From positions 434,001 through 498,000 of the forward strand of contig JAMXDE010000011.1 in the NCBI GenBank assembly GCA_026770025.1: a stretch of 64,000 bases of DNA, given 5' to 3'. The translations under genes were made by a program, and so were the position numbers. The notes below the pieces were generated by a model that saw only the letters and a program-made list of their open reading frames with translations, made no database searches and was not told the origin of the DNA. Below, one piece after another: positions 31,019 to 42,732 of the stretch (position 1 is the first letter of the stretch; each line of letters opens with the position of its first letter). Source of the DNA: Craspedostauros australis (taxonomy: Eukaryota; Bacillariophyta; Bacillariophyceae; Mastogloiales; Achnanthaceae).

Positions 31019-31852
31019 CCATGAAGAGGAAGATGAATCTCATGTTCAAACTGAAAGCAACGGGTCGAAAATCTATCCTACTCTGCATTCTATAATATTA
31101 ACAACGCCATGTTTGTACCATACAGATACTTTACGTCCTCTTCAACTTCGATGTGATGATATGCTCTGCCAATCTCCTCTCTTGCGGCTTGAGTCCATTT
31201 GAATCTGCAAGCAACAAGACGATGATAGGACGGACAAATGAACTGCCCTACGCAACTATTGATCGTATTGTGGCATTGGTATGTCCGAGAGGGCCACTCT
31301 CATCGCAATACTCGTGCTAGTAGTAGTATGATTAGAGAGATGATTTGGGCTGTTCGCAGGAGGGAAATGGCGATTCGTGACTCTCTGCGCTCCTATCGCA
31401 GCCTTCATTTGCGTTTCTATTGGAGTATTTGGACATTGTTCAGTTTCCGTATTCTTAGCACATTGCAATACGGAAATAATTGAAACCGATGCTGAGTGAT
31501 GATTTCAAATCCAAACCTCCAAAACCACCAACCAACCAACCAGAGCCAAGGCAAGGCAAGGAGACAGAGCAAACCCACAATTTCAAATCCAACCACTTCG
31601 CAACCCATCAGCTCTGTCCATACTCTTCCATCACTGGCATCAGCATCTCGGTCCCGGTACAGCGATCTGGCGACAGCAACAGCTCTCTGTCTTCATCTCT
31701 GACGCATTGCGGTAGAAACTGAATCAGCGGAGGTGAAAACGACAGGCCTCACAACCTCAAGATTGCCAAGACCATTGTTGCCGCCGACCAAGCGACCAGC
31801 CAAGCGACCAACTAACCAACCAAGCCACCAACCAAACGACCCGACAGCCACG
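31019..31852. promoter_or_regulatory. Intergenic between tandem plus-strand genes
   Basis: 834 bases. The right part is a CCAA-rich leader (repeated ACCAACCAACCAAG-like units at about 31525-31550 and 31790-31835) before the SMPD4 start. No gene supported. Confidence 0.45.
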
Positions 31853-34653
31853 ATGCTCGAGGAAGCGTTGACATCCCCCACGTACTCCCCGTCGGAGGCG
31901 GCCCTCGCCATGCTGTCGTTCGTGCAGGTGGAGCTGCCCGCGGGTGGTGCATCTGCGGAGGCGCGCTTCTTCCGGCTGTTCTCCATGCTGTGCGAACGAG
32001 CCTTTGGCGCTGTCCCCAAGCAGGTGGGCAATACCAGCAACACCAGCAACACCAACAACAGCAATCGTGGTAAACACAGCGAACACCAGTACCGACATGC
32101 AGCCGGCGGATGGTTCTCAAGGGATATGCGCTGGGAGCGACCTCGCAGCCAGCAGAAGGCCGTTCGCCGATACGGCGTTCCGCAATCCGTGCATGCCGCG
32201 CAGGCAAACTCCATCAAGACGGATCCGGTCATCAAGCTGCTGGGGACGGGCGGCGACGCAGGTCGCAGAGACCCGAATCAGCAGCAGCAGCGATTGCAGA
32301 CCCTCATCGAGGCCATCTCCAAGGAAGCCGAGCACCGTCCCAACGTGCGATATCCATTCCCTTTCCATGCCCTGCCGCGTGCAACCCAGGAGGCCTGGCT
32401 GGCCCTGCTGGAGATCGCCATGGCGGGCATGACGACGGGCAACACCTTGCCGAACGAGAATGCGAGCCGTCTGCTCGGTTCCCTGCTCAAGGTCCGGCCC
32501 GTGGATCAGATGCAGCTGCGGGCGTACCATCAGCGGCTTGCCTCGAGGAAGGAGCAGCAGCGTCGTCCATTGCAGCTCAGTCCGGGCTATAGCAATATGA
32601 ACATGAACATGAACATGAACGGCTTCCCTCCCATGTCCCCGACCAACGTGTCGAAGGACAAGTTCATGGACGAGCATCCCAGTATCATGCTCAGCATGCT
32701 GGAGTACTACCTCATGATGTACATACGCTACCCGCTTGCGTCTCCTCCACCTGCCAAGCAGCCGGTTCACATGGCCCCGCAGAACTTTGGGCCAGCCCGG
32801 CGCCAGCGACGACCGGAACAATACGGACACCACGTGTATCAGCACCTGTTCTACGATTACCTGGAGTACTTCATCCCCAACAACCGCCCGCAGGGGCACT
32901 TCTCCGGATTTGACACGTTGCAGCGACCGTCAGAGCTCTTCATCCGTTTCATCATCGAGCTCTGGATGCAGGGCATGAACCGTCTGGAACCCACCGAGCT
33001 GGCATTCCAACGCTTCCAGCAACGCCGGCAGGTCGAGGTCTTCGATCTCAGCATGGCGTACGATCTGGTGCAATGCAATTACGATCCCCCGGTTGCAACC
33101 ATCCGAAGATCCATCCGGTATTTGATTGCCAGAGCCGTGACCGACGGTGCGCTTCTGGATGCTGCGAACGATTGGGCGGCCACCGGCAGCACATGGTGCC
33201 TCACTCCCACCTTGACGGTCCTGCAGCCGCATTTCTACAACTACGTCCGAGCAGCATTCCGGCGCGCGCCGATTCATGTATCTGGTTCACCATTCTACGC
33301 TGCCATGGAGGCATGGTTGGTCTGGTTGGAGCCATGGAACACCAGCCACAGTAAGTCGATCGGCCGGAGATGAAGATGAAGATTTTGATGAATGCATCAT
33401 GTCTTGCGCTGCAATCAACAGCAACAGCAAGAGCGACAGCATGAGCGACAGCATTTGTACACCTTGTTCGCAGGATCTCACGCTCTCTTTCGGCCTGCTT
33501 CGTCACACCATCCCATTCTCTTAATATTCTTGCTGCGCACCATCCTTCATTCATCAATGCAAACACCGCAGGAACCAACCGAGTGACTGCCGAAGGGATC
33601 ATCAATTCTGTGACCAGCGCCATGGACAAGCACCAGCGCAGAAAGTCGACCCTCATCTACCCCAAGGCCAACGCAGCCAGCCGATTCACTGCGGCCTGGG
33701 AACCGTACATTGCTGCCAACCTCCATCTCTACGTCGAACCGCTCGCTTTGTTTTTGCGCAGAGCCCGCGAACTTGATTTCTCTCCGCGAGAGTTCCGGCG
33801 ATCTATGAATGTTGTGAGACGTGTGTTCCGTGTCTTCACCCCAGAGGTCGTGACGGTCTTGAACGGACTGCTCGCATCGCGCCAATCGAATGCGCGATTC
33901 TCGTCGTTGGTGAAGAAGCACGAAGACAACTTGGGATGCCACTGCCCGTTGGAGGGTTGGGATCTGTCGTTGACGTCATTGCAGACGAGCATGCACAATT
34001 TGCTGGAGGAAGCACATTTGCAGCACAGAAAGAAGGTCCGGGATCTTGGCATCATCGACCGCATCGAGGCACGGCTGCAGACCTTCTTCAGCACGGGCGC
34101 CATGTCGTACGAAGAGAGGAGTCTGGCGGTCATCGTCGCACGCGCCAAGATCATCGTTGCGTTCCCGCCAGGGTACGAAGTGCTCGCAAGCGACGGCGCG
34201 GGCACTTCTGGCAGCATCTCAAGAAGCGCGACTGGGGCAGGTGATGGCAACGTCCACCGATCGAACGGTGGCGTTCTTTCTGCCGATGATCGCCTGAAGC
34301 TGTTGGGCGGCACTGCCAAGATATCTCCCTTGGATATGGATGAGGGAGATTGGTACTACGCCCCACCGCAAAGCCACGAGCTGGCCTTCCTCGTGCCGTG
34401 GGTGATCCGCGCGTCGGACGCGATCAACGAGCGTTTGGGTTTGCACGAGGAGGTCGTGGGCGGCCGCGGCGATGAGCGCGCAGATAAGGACAAGGGCGAT
34501 GCGGCGGCCGCAATTGCGATTGCACTAAAGACCATCGGCCAGTGGCTCTTGTATGCTGGAGTTTGGCGCATCAATCTGCGCTTCCTCGCCGACTACCGAT
34601 GGATCCTCGTCTTCTTCTTTCTTCGATGGCTGCGTCAATGTATCTACGGTTGA
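31853..34653 (+). CDS. SMPD4: Sphingomyelin phosphodiesterase 4 (neutral sphingomyelinase 3)
   Basis: 859 residues, join(31853..33350, 33572..34653). The 221-nt intron (GTAAGT...CGCAG) splits an Arg codon and rejoins LEPWNTSH to RTNRVTAEG. SMPD4 is an ER and nuclear-envelope protein, linked to nuclear pores in animals and reported to cleave sphingomyelin. Family landmarks in order: PFPFHALP, MLEYYLMMYIRYPL, ELFIRFIIELWMQG, the diagnostic YAAMEAWLVWLEPWN, YIAANLHLYVEPLALFLRRA, VVRRVFRVF, the AFLVPWVIRASDAINE helix, and a C-terminal NLRFLADYRW followed by a hydrophobic tail anchor (ILVFFFLRWL). Met/Asn repeats (NMNMNMNMNG) lie in a loop near residue 248. Whether diatoms use sphingomyelin or an inositol phosphoceramide is not known to me, so substrate is open. 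Confidence 0.85.
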
Positions 34654-34657
34654 GTCT

Positions 34658-34691
<34 letters not shown>

Positions 34692-35133
34692 CACGATTGA
34701 CGCGCCAAAGCAGGAGCGGTACGAATTGAGGTCCATCGAAGGATAGAATATGACTGTAGTAGTTCATCATATAATACTAGTACTATATACTGGTACGAGA
34801 ATCTCCAAACTAGTGAATCTGGCATGATCCGTGGATTGGATGATTGTGAGACGATAGCGAAGGATCACTTGTTGTTTTCGTCGCGGAAATGGAGGAGGTG
34901 TGGAGCGTGTTTGGTTTCTCTCTCATCTGTCTGCATTGTTCACGAAGATCTGTTTCGACACAGAACGAAAGGCAGCATCGCAACAAGGGAACAAGGAACA
35001 CAGAACAAAGATCAACACAACGGCTTGCCGCAGAGTGCAATCGCCCAAGAAGGAAGGCATCGGATGACAGTGCATATCCATGCGGAACGTTTACGCCCAA
35101 CGAACGTCGTCAAATGAACGCATCTGCTCGCTG
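34654..35133. other. Intergenic with GA microsatellite
   Basis: 480 bases after SMPD4. Begins with a GA repeat directly behind the stop codon and continues without a recognisable gene. Confidence 0.45.
34659..34689 (+). repeat. (GA)n microsatellite
   Basis: About 15 GA units, starting six bases after the SMPD4 stop codon, hence probably in its 3' untranslated region. Confidence 0.95.
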
Positions 35134-36062
35134 ATGTCCGCGGTGCTGCAGCGCAACATCGATGCGCGCTTCTCACGTGCCATCATGGAAAAATCGAGGC
35201 AGAGCGCGCCCACGGCATCGCATCGGGGCGGCGTTCCGACCGTCGTGTTCGTGCGGAAGGAAGGCTGCGAGAAGGAGTGCGCCCGCACGGAGGACTGCGT
35301 CTCATCAATGTGCTGCAATGAGGGCGTTGGCATGATCGCCATCCAAGTCAACGATGGCAGCCCATGGCAGGAAACGCGGTGAGTCCTGGTTTCCGGAGTG
35401 TGCAGGGAAGGGTTGACACGGTCATTCATCCTTTGGCTGTGGTGAAAGTTGCGCGCAAGCATCATTCACACGCGCGCAGATTCATCAACTCATGTTGTTG
35501 CATCGAGTGCGCGCCTTGTGTTTCCTCTGTTCGAACACTCCGCGATTCAAATAGCATTCTCACATTGCGCCGTTGTCTCCTTGCGCTGCGAGAAAACAGC
35601 CAAGCAATCCAAGAACGATGCCCTACACGATGCTTCGTGCTCTGGACCTGCTTCTCTGGATGCAACCATACAATGGAATACCTTTCGAACGCATATGCGA
35701 ATGCCAATCATCAGCAAGAACGGGAGCAATGGAAGCATCCGGTGGGAATCGTAGCTATCGGTCCTGATTTGCAGGAGATTGCACAAGAAATCTCCATGCC
35801 GATGCTCATCTTGTCGGCATCCTCTCTTGGCAGCCGTCGCTATCGCGCCTATCAATGCAACCCGTCCGTCATTCTCGTGGTCGATTACCTTCTTGGGATG
35901 GAAGGGCACAGCGATGGGCAGACCGAGGACCCGATATCCATATGGATCGCACGGACTATCATCAAGTACGCCGGTGCCATCTCGGTGGTGCAGGGGCTGC
36001 CCGGTGGCAGCGCACCAGCGCAACAATCGTCAAATGCAATCGTCATGCGATCCAGACTGTAG
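35134..36062 (+). CDS. Tentative unknown gene, two exons
   Basis: Proposed join(35134..35378, 35480..36062), 275 residues. Exon 1 looks coding (GVPTVVFVRKEGCEKECART, then GMIAIQVNDGSPWQETR) and ends at a good donor (CG followed by GTGAGT). The 3' part also looks coding: HPVGIVAIGPDLQEIAQEI, MPMLILSASSLGSRRYRAYQ, SVILVVDYLLGMEG and IWIARTIIKYAGAISVVQGL, alternating strands and helices like a small alpha/beta domain. The acceptor is uncertain: the in-frame CAG at 35477-35479 implies a 101-nt intron, but a later acceptor that drops the Cys-rich stretch before MEYLSNAY is equally possible. Family not recognised. Confidence 0.4.
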
Positions 36063-37610
36063 TGCCTGGCACTGCAAGATTGCGGCATCACACAGCATGC
36101 GACAGTGGAGCGGAGCGGAACAGGCGTTGCAAGAGCACGGAGTTTGTTCGAGATTCGACGATTCGTCATGGAGAGAACCGATGTGTTTAACAGAAACAAA
36201 ATAGGTGGTTAAGAATTGCCTTGCTTTGGGTCAGCCCCAACTCAGCGCCTTGGTGGCAAATCAAACGAGATAGAGAGAGGGAAGGCCCTTCGGATCTCTT
36301 TCATTCTCCAAGGGTGGAACAACATTGATATCCACTGAGAGGGGCAGCCATTCCGACAAAGAAATCATATCCGCAGAACAGCTCATTCCTCAAACATCCC
36401 GGAAACATAAGGGACTGTTGTCTCAACACTTCCGGCGATCAGCACAACAGGAAATCACATATCTCAGCTGCGTGCTCCTGGAGGAAATAAAATTAACCTC
36501 TTATGACCTATACATGCTTGATGTCAACTGGAGAATCCACCATCCCCATCATGCCTCCATGCCATCACGAAGATTGCATCCACGATTTTATCTCTAGCTT
36601 CAATGGTAGCCTTGCTGGCAAACAACATCAAAATGGCGCGAAAAACTCGTCTGTCCGCCTTCGGTATTCTTGTCTCCAACACAAAATTGAGAGCACAACG
36701 GTCACAAAATGTTGTCACACAACCAAACGGCCCAACGCGTTTTTTCGATTTCTCTGTCCATCGCGTTCGTCGAACACCCGACGAAAAATGAAGCGCCACG
36801 ACACGATGCGATGAGGCGTCGCATCAACACAGCAAACGAAGATGCCAAACCCAAGAGGTGGACAGATTCGGCCAACGCCCTACTTCCATGTGTCCCATGG
36901 ACGACTCGGAGCAAGACTTGCTATGGCAGCGAGTCCCTGCAGATGAATTGCAAATCACAGAGATATCGTGCGCACACACGACAGCCATGTCGCAGTCGCA
37001 CCAACGAACAAGACTTGGGCATCATACTATGCTCCGACGCATGGCAATGTGCCACCAGTCAACAAGGGGAGGGCTGTGGTTGGAAGGACGCATGCAAGAA
37101 GCATAGTCCCATCCGATGTTGGAAGCCCTCCCGCCCTCTTCACTTCTAGGTTCTCACAAAATCAACAGGTTCACAGACTACACCGCAAACAAATCCAAAG
37201 AAAGGAAAGCAAGAACGAACAATTTCGCAGTTGTTCCGACGTGATCCAATCTCCAAAGGTGTGTCGACGGCAGCTTCAAGATGACGATACCATCGCCACC
37301 ATGCTGCGCGTGTGCTGTGCTGTGCTGCCCATTCCTTCCTTCCGCTCCGAGACTTAATGCTGGATGCATGGAAACCGACGGATCGCTCCCCTTGGCTTGT
37401 GCTAACCTTGTCGCAGCACGGCACATCATTTTCCAGCTCGCTGGTCTGTCATCTCGATGACAACTCTAATCTCTGTTCATTCGCTCACGCTTGTTCGCAA
37501 TCCTACGCTCCTCGTCTCCACAACACAAAGCAGCCGCAATCGCACAACGCACACCACGCAGCCAACCAAACTTCATAGCTTATCAAGCATCGCAGACGCA
37601 GAAAGCAAAC
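36063..37610. promoter_or_regulatory. Long intergenic region upstream of the SAPT-repeat gene
   Basis: 1,548 bases with no supported gene. Frames up to about 145 codons lack any domain and have irregular composition. The last 120 bases before 37611 are CA/CAA-rich and look like the leader of the SAPT gene. Confidence 0.4.
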
Positions 37611-40600
37611 ATGTTCAGATTCAAGGCAGCCATCATCGGAGCGCTCCTCTTCGCCAACCTGGCGACGACCGACGCCGTCCTTCGCGGAAACAAGGAAATG
37701 ACCAAAGGAACCGGCAAGGCCAAAGTCGTCGTCCAGGCCACCCGAAAGCTCAAGCAGATGAAACAGTCTAGCTCGAGCGGTGCCACCGCAGCTCCCGGCG
37801 CTACCATGAAGGAGGCAAAGGAATCAAGCATGGATGACAATGTGATGGACCCTCCCACGAAGGATACCAAGGAGTCAAGCATGAGTGAAAGCAAGATGGC
37901 GAAGAGCGGCAAGATGGACGTGACCAGCATTCCGACCAGCACCCCGACTTCCGTGCCAACCGCCCCTACTGCGGCCCCTACTTCCGCCCCTACCGCAAGA
38001 CCTACCTCCTTCCCCACGTCTGCCCCGACCCGCTCCCCAACTTCCGCGCCAACCTCAGCCCCAACCTCAGCCCCGACATCCGCTCCAACTTCCGCACCAA
38101 CATCCGCACCAACCTCAGCCCCGACATCGGCCCCGACATCCGCTCCAACTTCCGCACCAACATCAGCCCCAACCAGTGCCCCAACAGCACCAACCGCTGC
38201 CCCGACCAGTGCCCCCACTGCGCCGACCGCTGCACCCACCTCAGCACCGACTTCCGCGCCGACTTCTGCACCAACCTCCGCACCCACCTCGGCACCGACT
38301 TCCGCACCAACTTCCGCACCGACCTCTGCACCCACCTCGGCACCGACCTCTGCACCAACTTCCGCACCGACCTCTGCTCCGACTTCGGCACCGACCTCTG
38401 CACCGACATCCGCACCAACTTCCGCGCCGACGGCCGCACCAACATCCGCACCAACCGCTGCCCCGGTTACCGCGCCGACGTCCGCACCAACCAGCAATCC
38501 AACCGCGCTGCCAACCTCAAATCCAACCGCACTGCCCACTAGCAACCCAACCGCCGCGCCAACCCAATTCGACTCTACCATCCTCGTTACCTGCCTCCCA
38601 GATTCTGGAACACCAGCAAATACCGACTTCAGAACCGTCTTCTGCAACGCCGAGAAGGCCTCGTGCCGAGAGACTGTCGCTGCTGTCCGCAGGGACACCG
38701 ACCTCCAGACCTTCTTCGGATGCGCCGGTGACTTGTCCGAGGGAGCTGCCCGCGTACTGTTCAACAGATACGCGAGCAATCCCATGCTTGCGGAAGAGCT
38801 CACACTTTTGGCCGACGCCGGGACAGAGCTCGTCACGGCCTTGGAGGGAGCAGATATCATGGCTGCATGCGCTGGCTCGTGCTGTGCGGCTGCCGCCGAC
38901 TGCACCACTTCGTCCACCACTCCTCAGTACATGACGATTGCTCTGAGTGCCTGCACTGGAACCACTCCGTGCGCCAACATGGGACCCAATCCTCTCATTC
39001 TCGACTCCTCCTGCACGGGCGATGACGCCTGCCTCAACGCCAACCAGAATGACGCAGTCCCAGTGATCGCAGGAGTCACATTCATCGGACAAGTGTCTTG
39101 CACCAGTGAAGATTCCTGCACGAATCTCGCTTCGTTCACCTACGGAGACTTGACGGTCCAGAATGGTGCCTGCCTTGGACCCAACGCATGCGCTGACGCC
39201 GCCTCGCGCATTCCCCAGACCACTTTCATCAGAGTCCAAAACAACGTGGACATTGGCGCCAATTCTTGTACTGGAGCCAGCGCCTGCCAATTTGCCCATG
39301 CATCAGTGGTCATGCCACCAGGGACCGGAGGAAAACAAATGGGAAGCCTGATCATCGGAGACGGATCGTGCACCGCCGGCGGCTCCTGCTTCGAGTTGGG
39401 ATTCAGTAACACCATGAACACGGACGTTGTCATTCCACCACTCACGTGTCTCATTGCCACCAGCTGCACACAGTGCGCGCAAATCGGAAACTGTGCCGGA
39501 GACGAAGTCTATGTGATCAGCGATTCAACCCTCGCCTGCCCCAAAGATTCGGGGGACAACCCAACAAGTATCATCGTGAACTCCTTCTGCGCGAACAAGA
39601 ACACCCAACCAACCGATTGCCCAACGTTCGCCCCGACTCCGCTTGCGAGTGGGGTCCCATCCGTTCTTCCATCTGAAATGCCATCCCTTGGTCCAACAAC
39701 CACTCCGAGCGCGTCGCCATCCGATATTCCAAGCGTCCTGCCTTCTATCAGCCCATCCAACTTCCCATCCAAGCTTCCATCCCAGGGTCCAACTGTCAAT
39801 CCTACCGACGCACCGACTATCAACAAGTCCAGACTGCAAGTGGGATGTCTCAATCCTCCAGGAAACATGGGAACGTTCACCACTGCCCCAACACCGGTGG
39901 AAGTTCTCTGCGACGACGATGTCGGCACATGCACGGACTTTATCAACAACATCAATTCTCTCACCGCACCACAAGCCAACATGCTCCAGAGCATCTTTGG
40001 GTGCGACTCGACGCTCGCGCCAATCGCCACAGTAGACATCCCACAGTTGCGCTTCGACGCGATCAAGAACGACCCAGAGATTACCGCCGCTCTTTTCACG
40101 GCCGTCTCGTCCGGTGGTGAGCTCTTCACAGCAAACGATTTTACCACGGCATGCACCGGCGAGGCATGTTGCGCCACCCCAGGCACGGACTGCACCACCC
40201 AGGCAGGAGAGGTCATCACCATGTCACCAGGTTCATGCGCCGGTGGATCCTCCTGCGCCAACCTCGCCCCAAATGCCATCATCCTCGGCAGCTGCCTTGA
40301 GGCCAACTCATGCGAAAACTTGGGTTCCTTCACGCCAGACCAGCCCAACATGCTCGCCTCTCTTGGACCCAAGGTTATCGGACCAGCCGCATGCACCAAC
40401 GTCAACAGTTGCATGGGCGCGGGAGTGAATATCTATGGTACCTTCCGTATCCAAAACAGCGGCTGCAATGGTATCGACGGATGCCTGATGCTTGGAGCAC
40501 GATCCAATCAACCAACCGCCGTGGTGAGCCCGCAGCAGGCTGATATTATCATTGGAGTTAACGCTTGCCAGGGAAACATGGCATGCAGAAACGCACACAG

Positions 40601-40853
40601 AGGAGACGGGAAGACGGTTGGGGACCTGCTGGTGGGAACTGGCTCGTGCATGGGAATGGGCAGCTGTGATGGTCTTGCCAACAGTGACAACGCTCGCAAC
40701 GATCTCGTCGTGGCTGATGGCATCTGTGTCGCTGCGACTCCATGTGCAATGTGCGTCGCCCAAGACATGTGCTCCATGAACTTTTTGGAGACATACACCA
40801 TCACGGACGCAAGCACGGACTGCACGGCGCCAAATGCATCGGCATGCGCATAG
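37611..40853 (+). CDS. Secreted SAPT-repeat protein with two Cx5C modules (putative wall or surface protein)
   Basis: 1,080 residues, one exon. Signal peptide 1-22 ([19 protein letters not shown]). Then a Lys/Ser/Met-rich acidic-basic segment (23-105), a Ser-Ala-Pro-Thr tetrapeptide array of about 50 units (about 107-318), Cys-rich module 1 (about 319-670), a second Pro/Ser linker ([14 protein letters not shown] type, about 673-740) and Cys-rich module 2 (about 741-1080). Each module has a helical head with CETV- or CTDF-like Cys, a CC pair ([21 protein letters not shown]) and then seven Cx5C pairs spaced by short hydrophobic strands. SAPT linkers are probably O-glycosylated stalks. No membrane anchor at the C-terminus, so the product is likely secreted. 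Frustule or extracellular matrix location is inferred from repeat style; no enzyme motif seen. Confidence 0.85.
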   Translation: MFRFKAAIIGALLFANLATTDAVLRGNKEMTKGTGKAKVVVQATRKLKQMKQSSSSGATAAPGATMKEAKESSMDDNVMDPPTKDTKESSMSESKMAKSGKMDVTSIPTSTPTSVPTAPTAAPTSAPTARPTSFPTSAPTRSPTSAPTSAPTSAPTSAPTSAPTSAPTSAPTSAPTSAPTSAPTSAPTSAPTAPTAAPTSAPTAPTAAPTSAPTSAPTSAPTSAPTSAPTSAPTSAPTSAPTSAPTSAPTSAPTSAPTSAPTSAPTSAPTSAPTAAPTSAPTAAPVTAPTSAPTSNPTALPTSNPTALPTSNPTAAPTQFDSTILVTCLPDSGTPANTDFRTVFCNAEKASCRETVAAVRRDTDLQTFFGCAGDLSEGAARVLFNRYASNPMLAEELTLLADAGTELVTALEGADIMAACAGSCCAAAADCTTSSTTPQYMTIALSACTGTTPCANMGPNPLILDSSCTGDDACLNANQNDAVPVIAGVTFIGQVSCTSEDSCTNLASFTYGDLTVQNGACLGPNACADAASRIPQTTFIRVQNNVDIGANSCTGASACQFAHASVVMPPGTGGKQMGSLIIGDGSCTAGGSCFELGFSNTMNTDVVIPPLTCLIATSCTQCAQIGNCAGDEVYVISDSTLACPKDSGDNPTSIIVNSFCANKNTQPTDCPTFAPTPLASGVPSVLPSEMPSLGPTTTPSASPSDIPSVLPSISPSNFPSKLPSQGPTVNPTDAPTINKSRLQVGCLNPPGNMGTFTTAPTPVEVLCDDDVGTCTDFINNINSLTAPQANMLQSIFGCDSTLAPIATVDIPQLRFDAIKNDPEITAALFTAVSSGGELFTANDFTTACTGEACCATPGTDCTTQAGEVITMSPGSCAGGSSCANLAPNAIILGSCLEANSCENLGSFTPDQPNMLASLGPKVIGPAACTNVNSCMGAGVNIYGTFRIQNSGCNGIDGCLMLGARSNQPTAVVSPQQADIIIGVNACQGNMACRNAHRGDGKTVGDLLVGTGSCMGMGSCDGLANSDNARNDLVVADGICVAATPCAMCVAQDMCSMNFLETYTITDASTDCTAPNASACA
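37944..38570 (+). repeat. 12-bp coding tandem repeat (SAPT array)
   Basis: About 50 tandem 12-bp units encoding SAPT and variants (AAPT, NPTA, RPTS). Units vary mainly at third positions (TCC/TCA/TCG/TCT GCN CC ACC), so the array is old enough to have diverged but is probably still prone to slippage. It leaves a long frame open on the opposite strand, which is not a gene. Confidence 0.92.
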
Positions 40854-41168
40854 ATCCTCACATATGCGCACGAGGACCATACAGAATTCCCAAGAGGTCT
40901 GCCTGGTTGCGTGGCAATGGCAACAGACGCGAACGCACAATGGTCGATCCTCGATCGTTGACGGGGATCATTCCATCTGTGCTGTCGCGGCTTCATGGCC
41001 CACAACATTGATGTATCCCCTTTACTTCCAAACCAAACAACCAGACAGCGACGACAACAATCAACAATCAACGAATGCAAAGCACAACAACATTGAACCA
41101 AAGCAATATGCTATGGCATGGCAATCTGCCATACAACGAGCAACAAGAGAAACACCATTTGGGGCAAC

Positions 41169-41280
41169 GCATCGTGGTGTGAACTCTTGTCAAAGCACAC
41201 AGGTGGCATGATGAATGCGAATGATCCCACCGGATCATCGTCATCACCAGTGTCATTGTCAAGAGTTCACACCACGATGC
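41169..41280. repeat. Long imperfect hairpin with a perfect 21-bp terminal stem
   Basis: Bases 41169-41189 and 41260-41280 are exact reverse complements over 21 bp. Pairing continues inward with few mismatches (41191-41193 with 41256-41258; 41197-41200 with 41250-41253; 41202-41206 with 41244-41248), and the tip has another 7-bp stem (41221-41227 with 41232-41238, loop CACC). The transcript from either strand would fold into one 112-nt hairpin. No flanking target duplication is evident. Could be a foldback element, a small-RNA precursor or a 3'-UTR structure of the SAPT gene, whose stop lies about 315 bases upstream. Confidence 0.85.
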
Positions 41281-41435
41281 TCTGCGAGTTGCTCCAAACT
41301 ACCATGCTCTATATGTACAAGTAAAATCATACATAGTAAACCACACACCATTTAACCAAATATCAGCTTGATTTGGTAATCGCGCTGTTGCTTCTGTGTA
41401 CTCCCAATATGCTCTCGCAGAAGAGACGTCTCCAG

Positions 41436-41477
41436 ACACACACAGAGAGAGAGAGAGAGAGTGTGTGTGTGTGTGTG
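41436..41477 (+). repeat. Compound (AC)(AG)(TG) microsatellite
   Basis: Runs of AC, AG and GT units in succession. The AC and GT ends are complementary and could pair. Confidence 0.9.
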
Positions 41478-42291
41478 GTGCCGATCAGATGTCATTCTCC
41501 GCCGATGATGCATCATCTGTGCGCGGCAAGGACTGAAGACATCACACACGCCACTGACGAGATCACATAGATCAGGCCACTCGTCGACCCATCAACTGTG
41601 GCAGCGATGGAACTAGCAGCTGCAGCATTCATCGCCACTCAGCTTCCTCCTCTTCTTCTTCGAACTGTGTCTTGCACTCGTTGTCATCATCGTTGCCCGA
41701 CACGCCGCAAGCAATGAGCACGTACGAGCGACGTCCAAGAGAGAGAGGAACGGAGACACGCGAAATTGAGCAGAAAAATGGGACGGAGTCGCGTTGATGC
41801 GGATTCTTCAAGTCCCGATTTTATGAGTCACGTTACGTCTTGCATCGCCCGAACTGTCGTCAGTCTTCGCCAAGCAACAACACACCACATCAACGAAAGG
41901 GAACAACAACAACGCGACAGAACACCACACGCAAACACGCATCCAATGTGGACCACCCACAACGTGCGAAATGACGAAATGGGACAAAATCGTCGGCCAA
42001 AGAGTTGATGGATTGTCCCTTTCTCTTCTGACACCCACACAAACCACCTCCGTCCCATTCCCTCGATCTCTGTCTTCAACAACACCTCTGCTCATACTCT
42101 GCACCAACAGCGCCCTTACAGAATACAACCATTATACGAGTCCAAAGACACCCTCCACATCAAGCCCATCGATCCCACCAATCCCATCAAACACATCAAG
42201 TGCATCAAACACATCAAATACATCAAGGCAAGGCAATAGCATTGCAGTAGAGTAGTATCACGTACAGTACCCTCAATAAAGACAGCTAAAA

Positions 42292-42732
42292 ATGAACCGA
42301 CTGACCCTCATCTCGCTCATGTGCGCGCTGCTCGTCAGCTTGTCCAGCGCATTCACCGTGATGCCATCCACAAGAACAGCAGCCGGAGTATCAGCAGCAA
42401 CGGCGGCGGCTCCATCCACCACAGCCCTCTTCGGCAAGAAGGCCGCCCGCGCCCAGGGCAATGCTCGCAAGGGTGCTGCCACCAATGCCAACCGTGTGCG
42501 CAAGCCCAAGGACGATGTCATTGAGATCGATGCAGTCGTCATCGACAGTCTTCCCAACGCAATGTTCCGTTGCCAGATGGAAGGTGCGCCGGAGACTCAG
42601 CCACCCATTCTGGCGACGATCAGCGGAAAGATCCGCAAGAATTACGTCAAAATCCTGGTGGGAGACCGCGTCCTCATCGAGCTGAGTCCCTATGATTTGA
42701 CGCGCGGTCGTATTACTTTCCGATACCGTTAG
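42292..42732 (+). CDS. infA: Translation initiation factor IF-1, nuclear-encoded and plastid-targeted
   Basis: 146 residues. IF-1 occupies the ribosomal A site of bacterial-type ribosomes during initiation. The core is at about 76-146: [53 protein letters not shown] and TFRYR, one OB fold. The N-terminal 75 residues are a bipartite presequence: signal peptide ([17 protein letters not shown]) then F21 after SSA, matching the ASAF site, then a Ser/Ala/Thr-rich transit region with no acidic residues. A six-residue insert (GAPETQ) lies in the loop after strand 2. Service of plastid ribosomes is inferred from the presequence. Confidence 0.95.
   Translation: MNRLTLISLMCALLVSLSSAFTVMPSTRTAAGVSAATAAAPSTTALFGKKAARAQGNARKGAATNANRVRKPKDDVIEIDAVVIDSLPNAMFRCQMEGAPETQPPILATISGKIRKNYVKILVGDRVLIELSPYDLTRGRITFRYR

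Larger units (their letters stand above)
40854..42291. other. Intergenic with hairpin and microsatellite
   Basis: 1,438 bases between the SAPT gene and plastid IF-1. It holds a long hairpin (41169-41280) and a compound dinucleotide repeat (41436-41477). The last 170 bases are a CA/CATCAA-rich leader for IF-1. No protein gene supported. Confidence 0.5.

Noticed and set aside
37583-38920. Antisense frame encoding [10 protein letters not shown] repeats
   Set aside because: Direct reverse reading of the SAPT array; the plus strand has the signal peptide and Cys modules.
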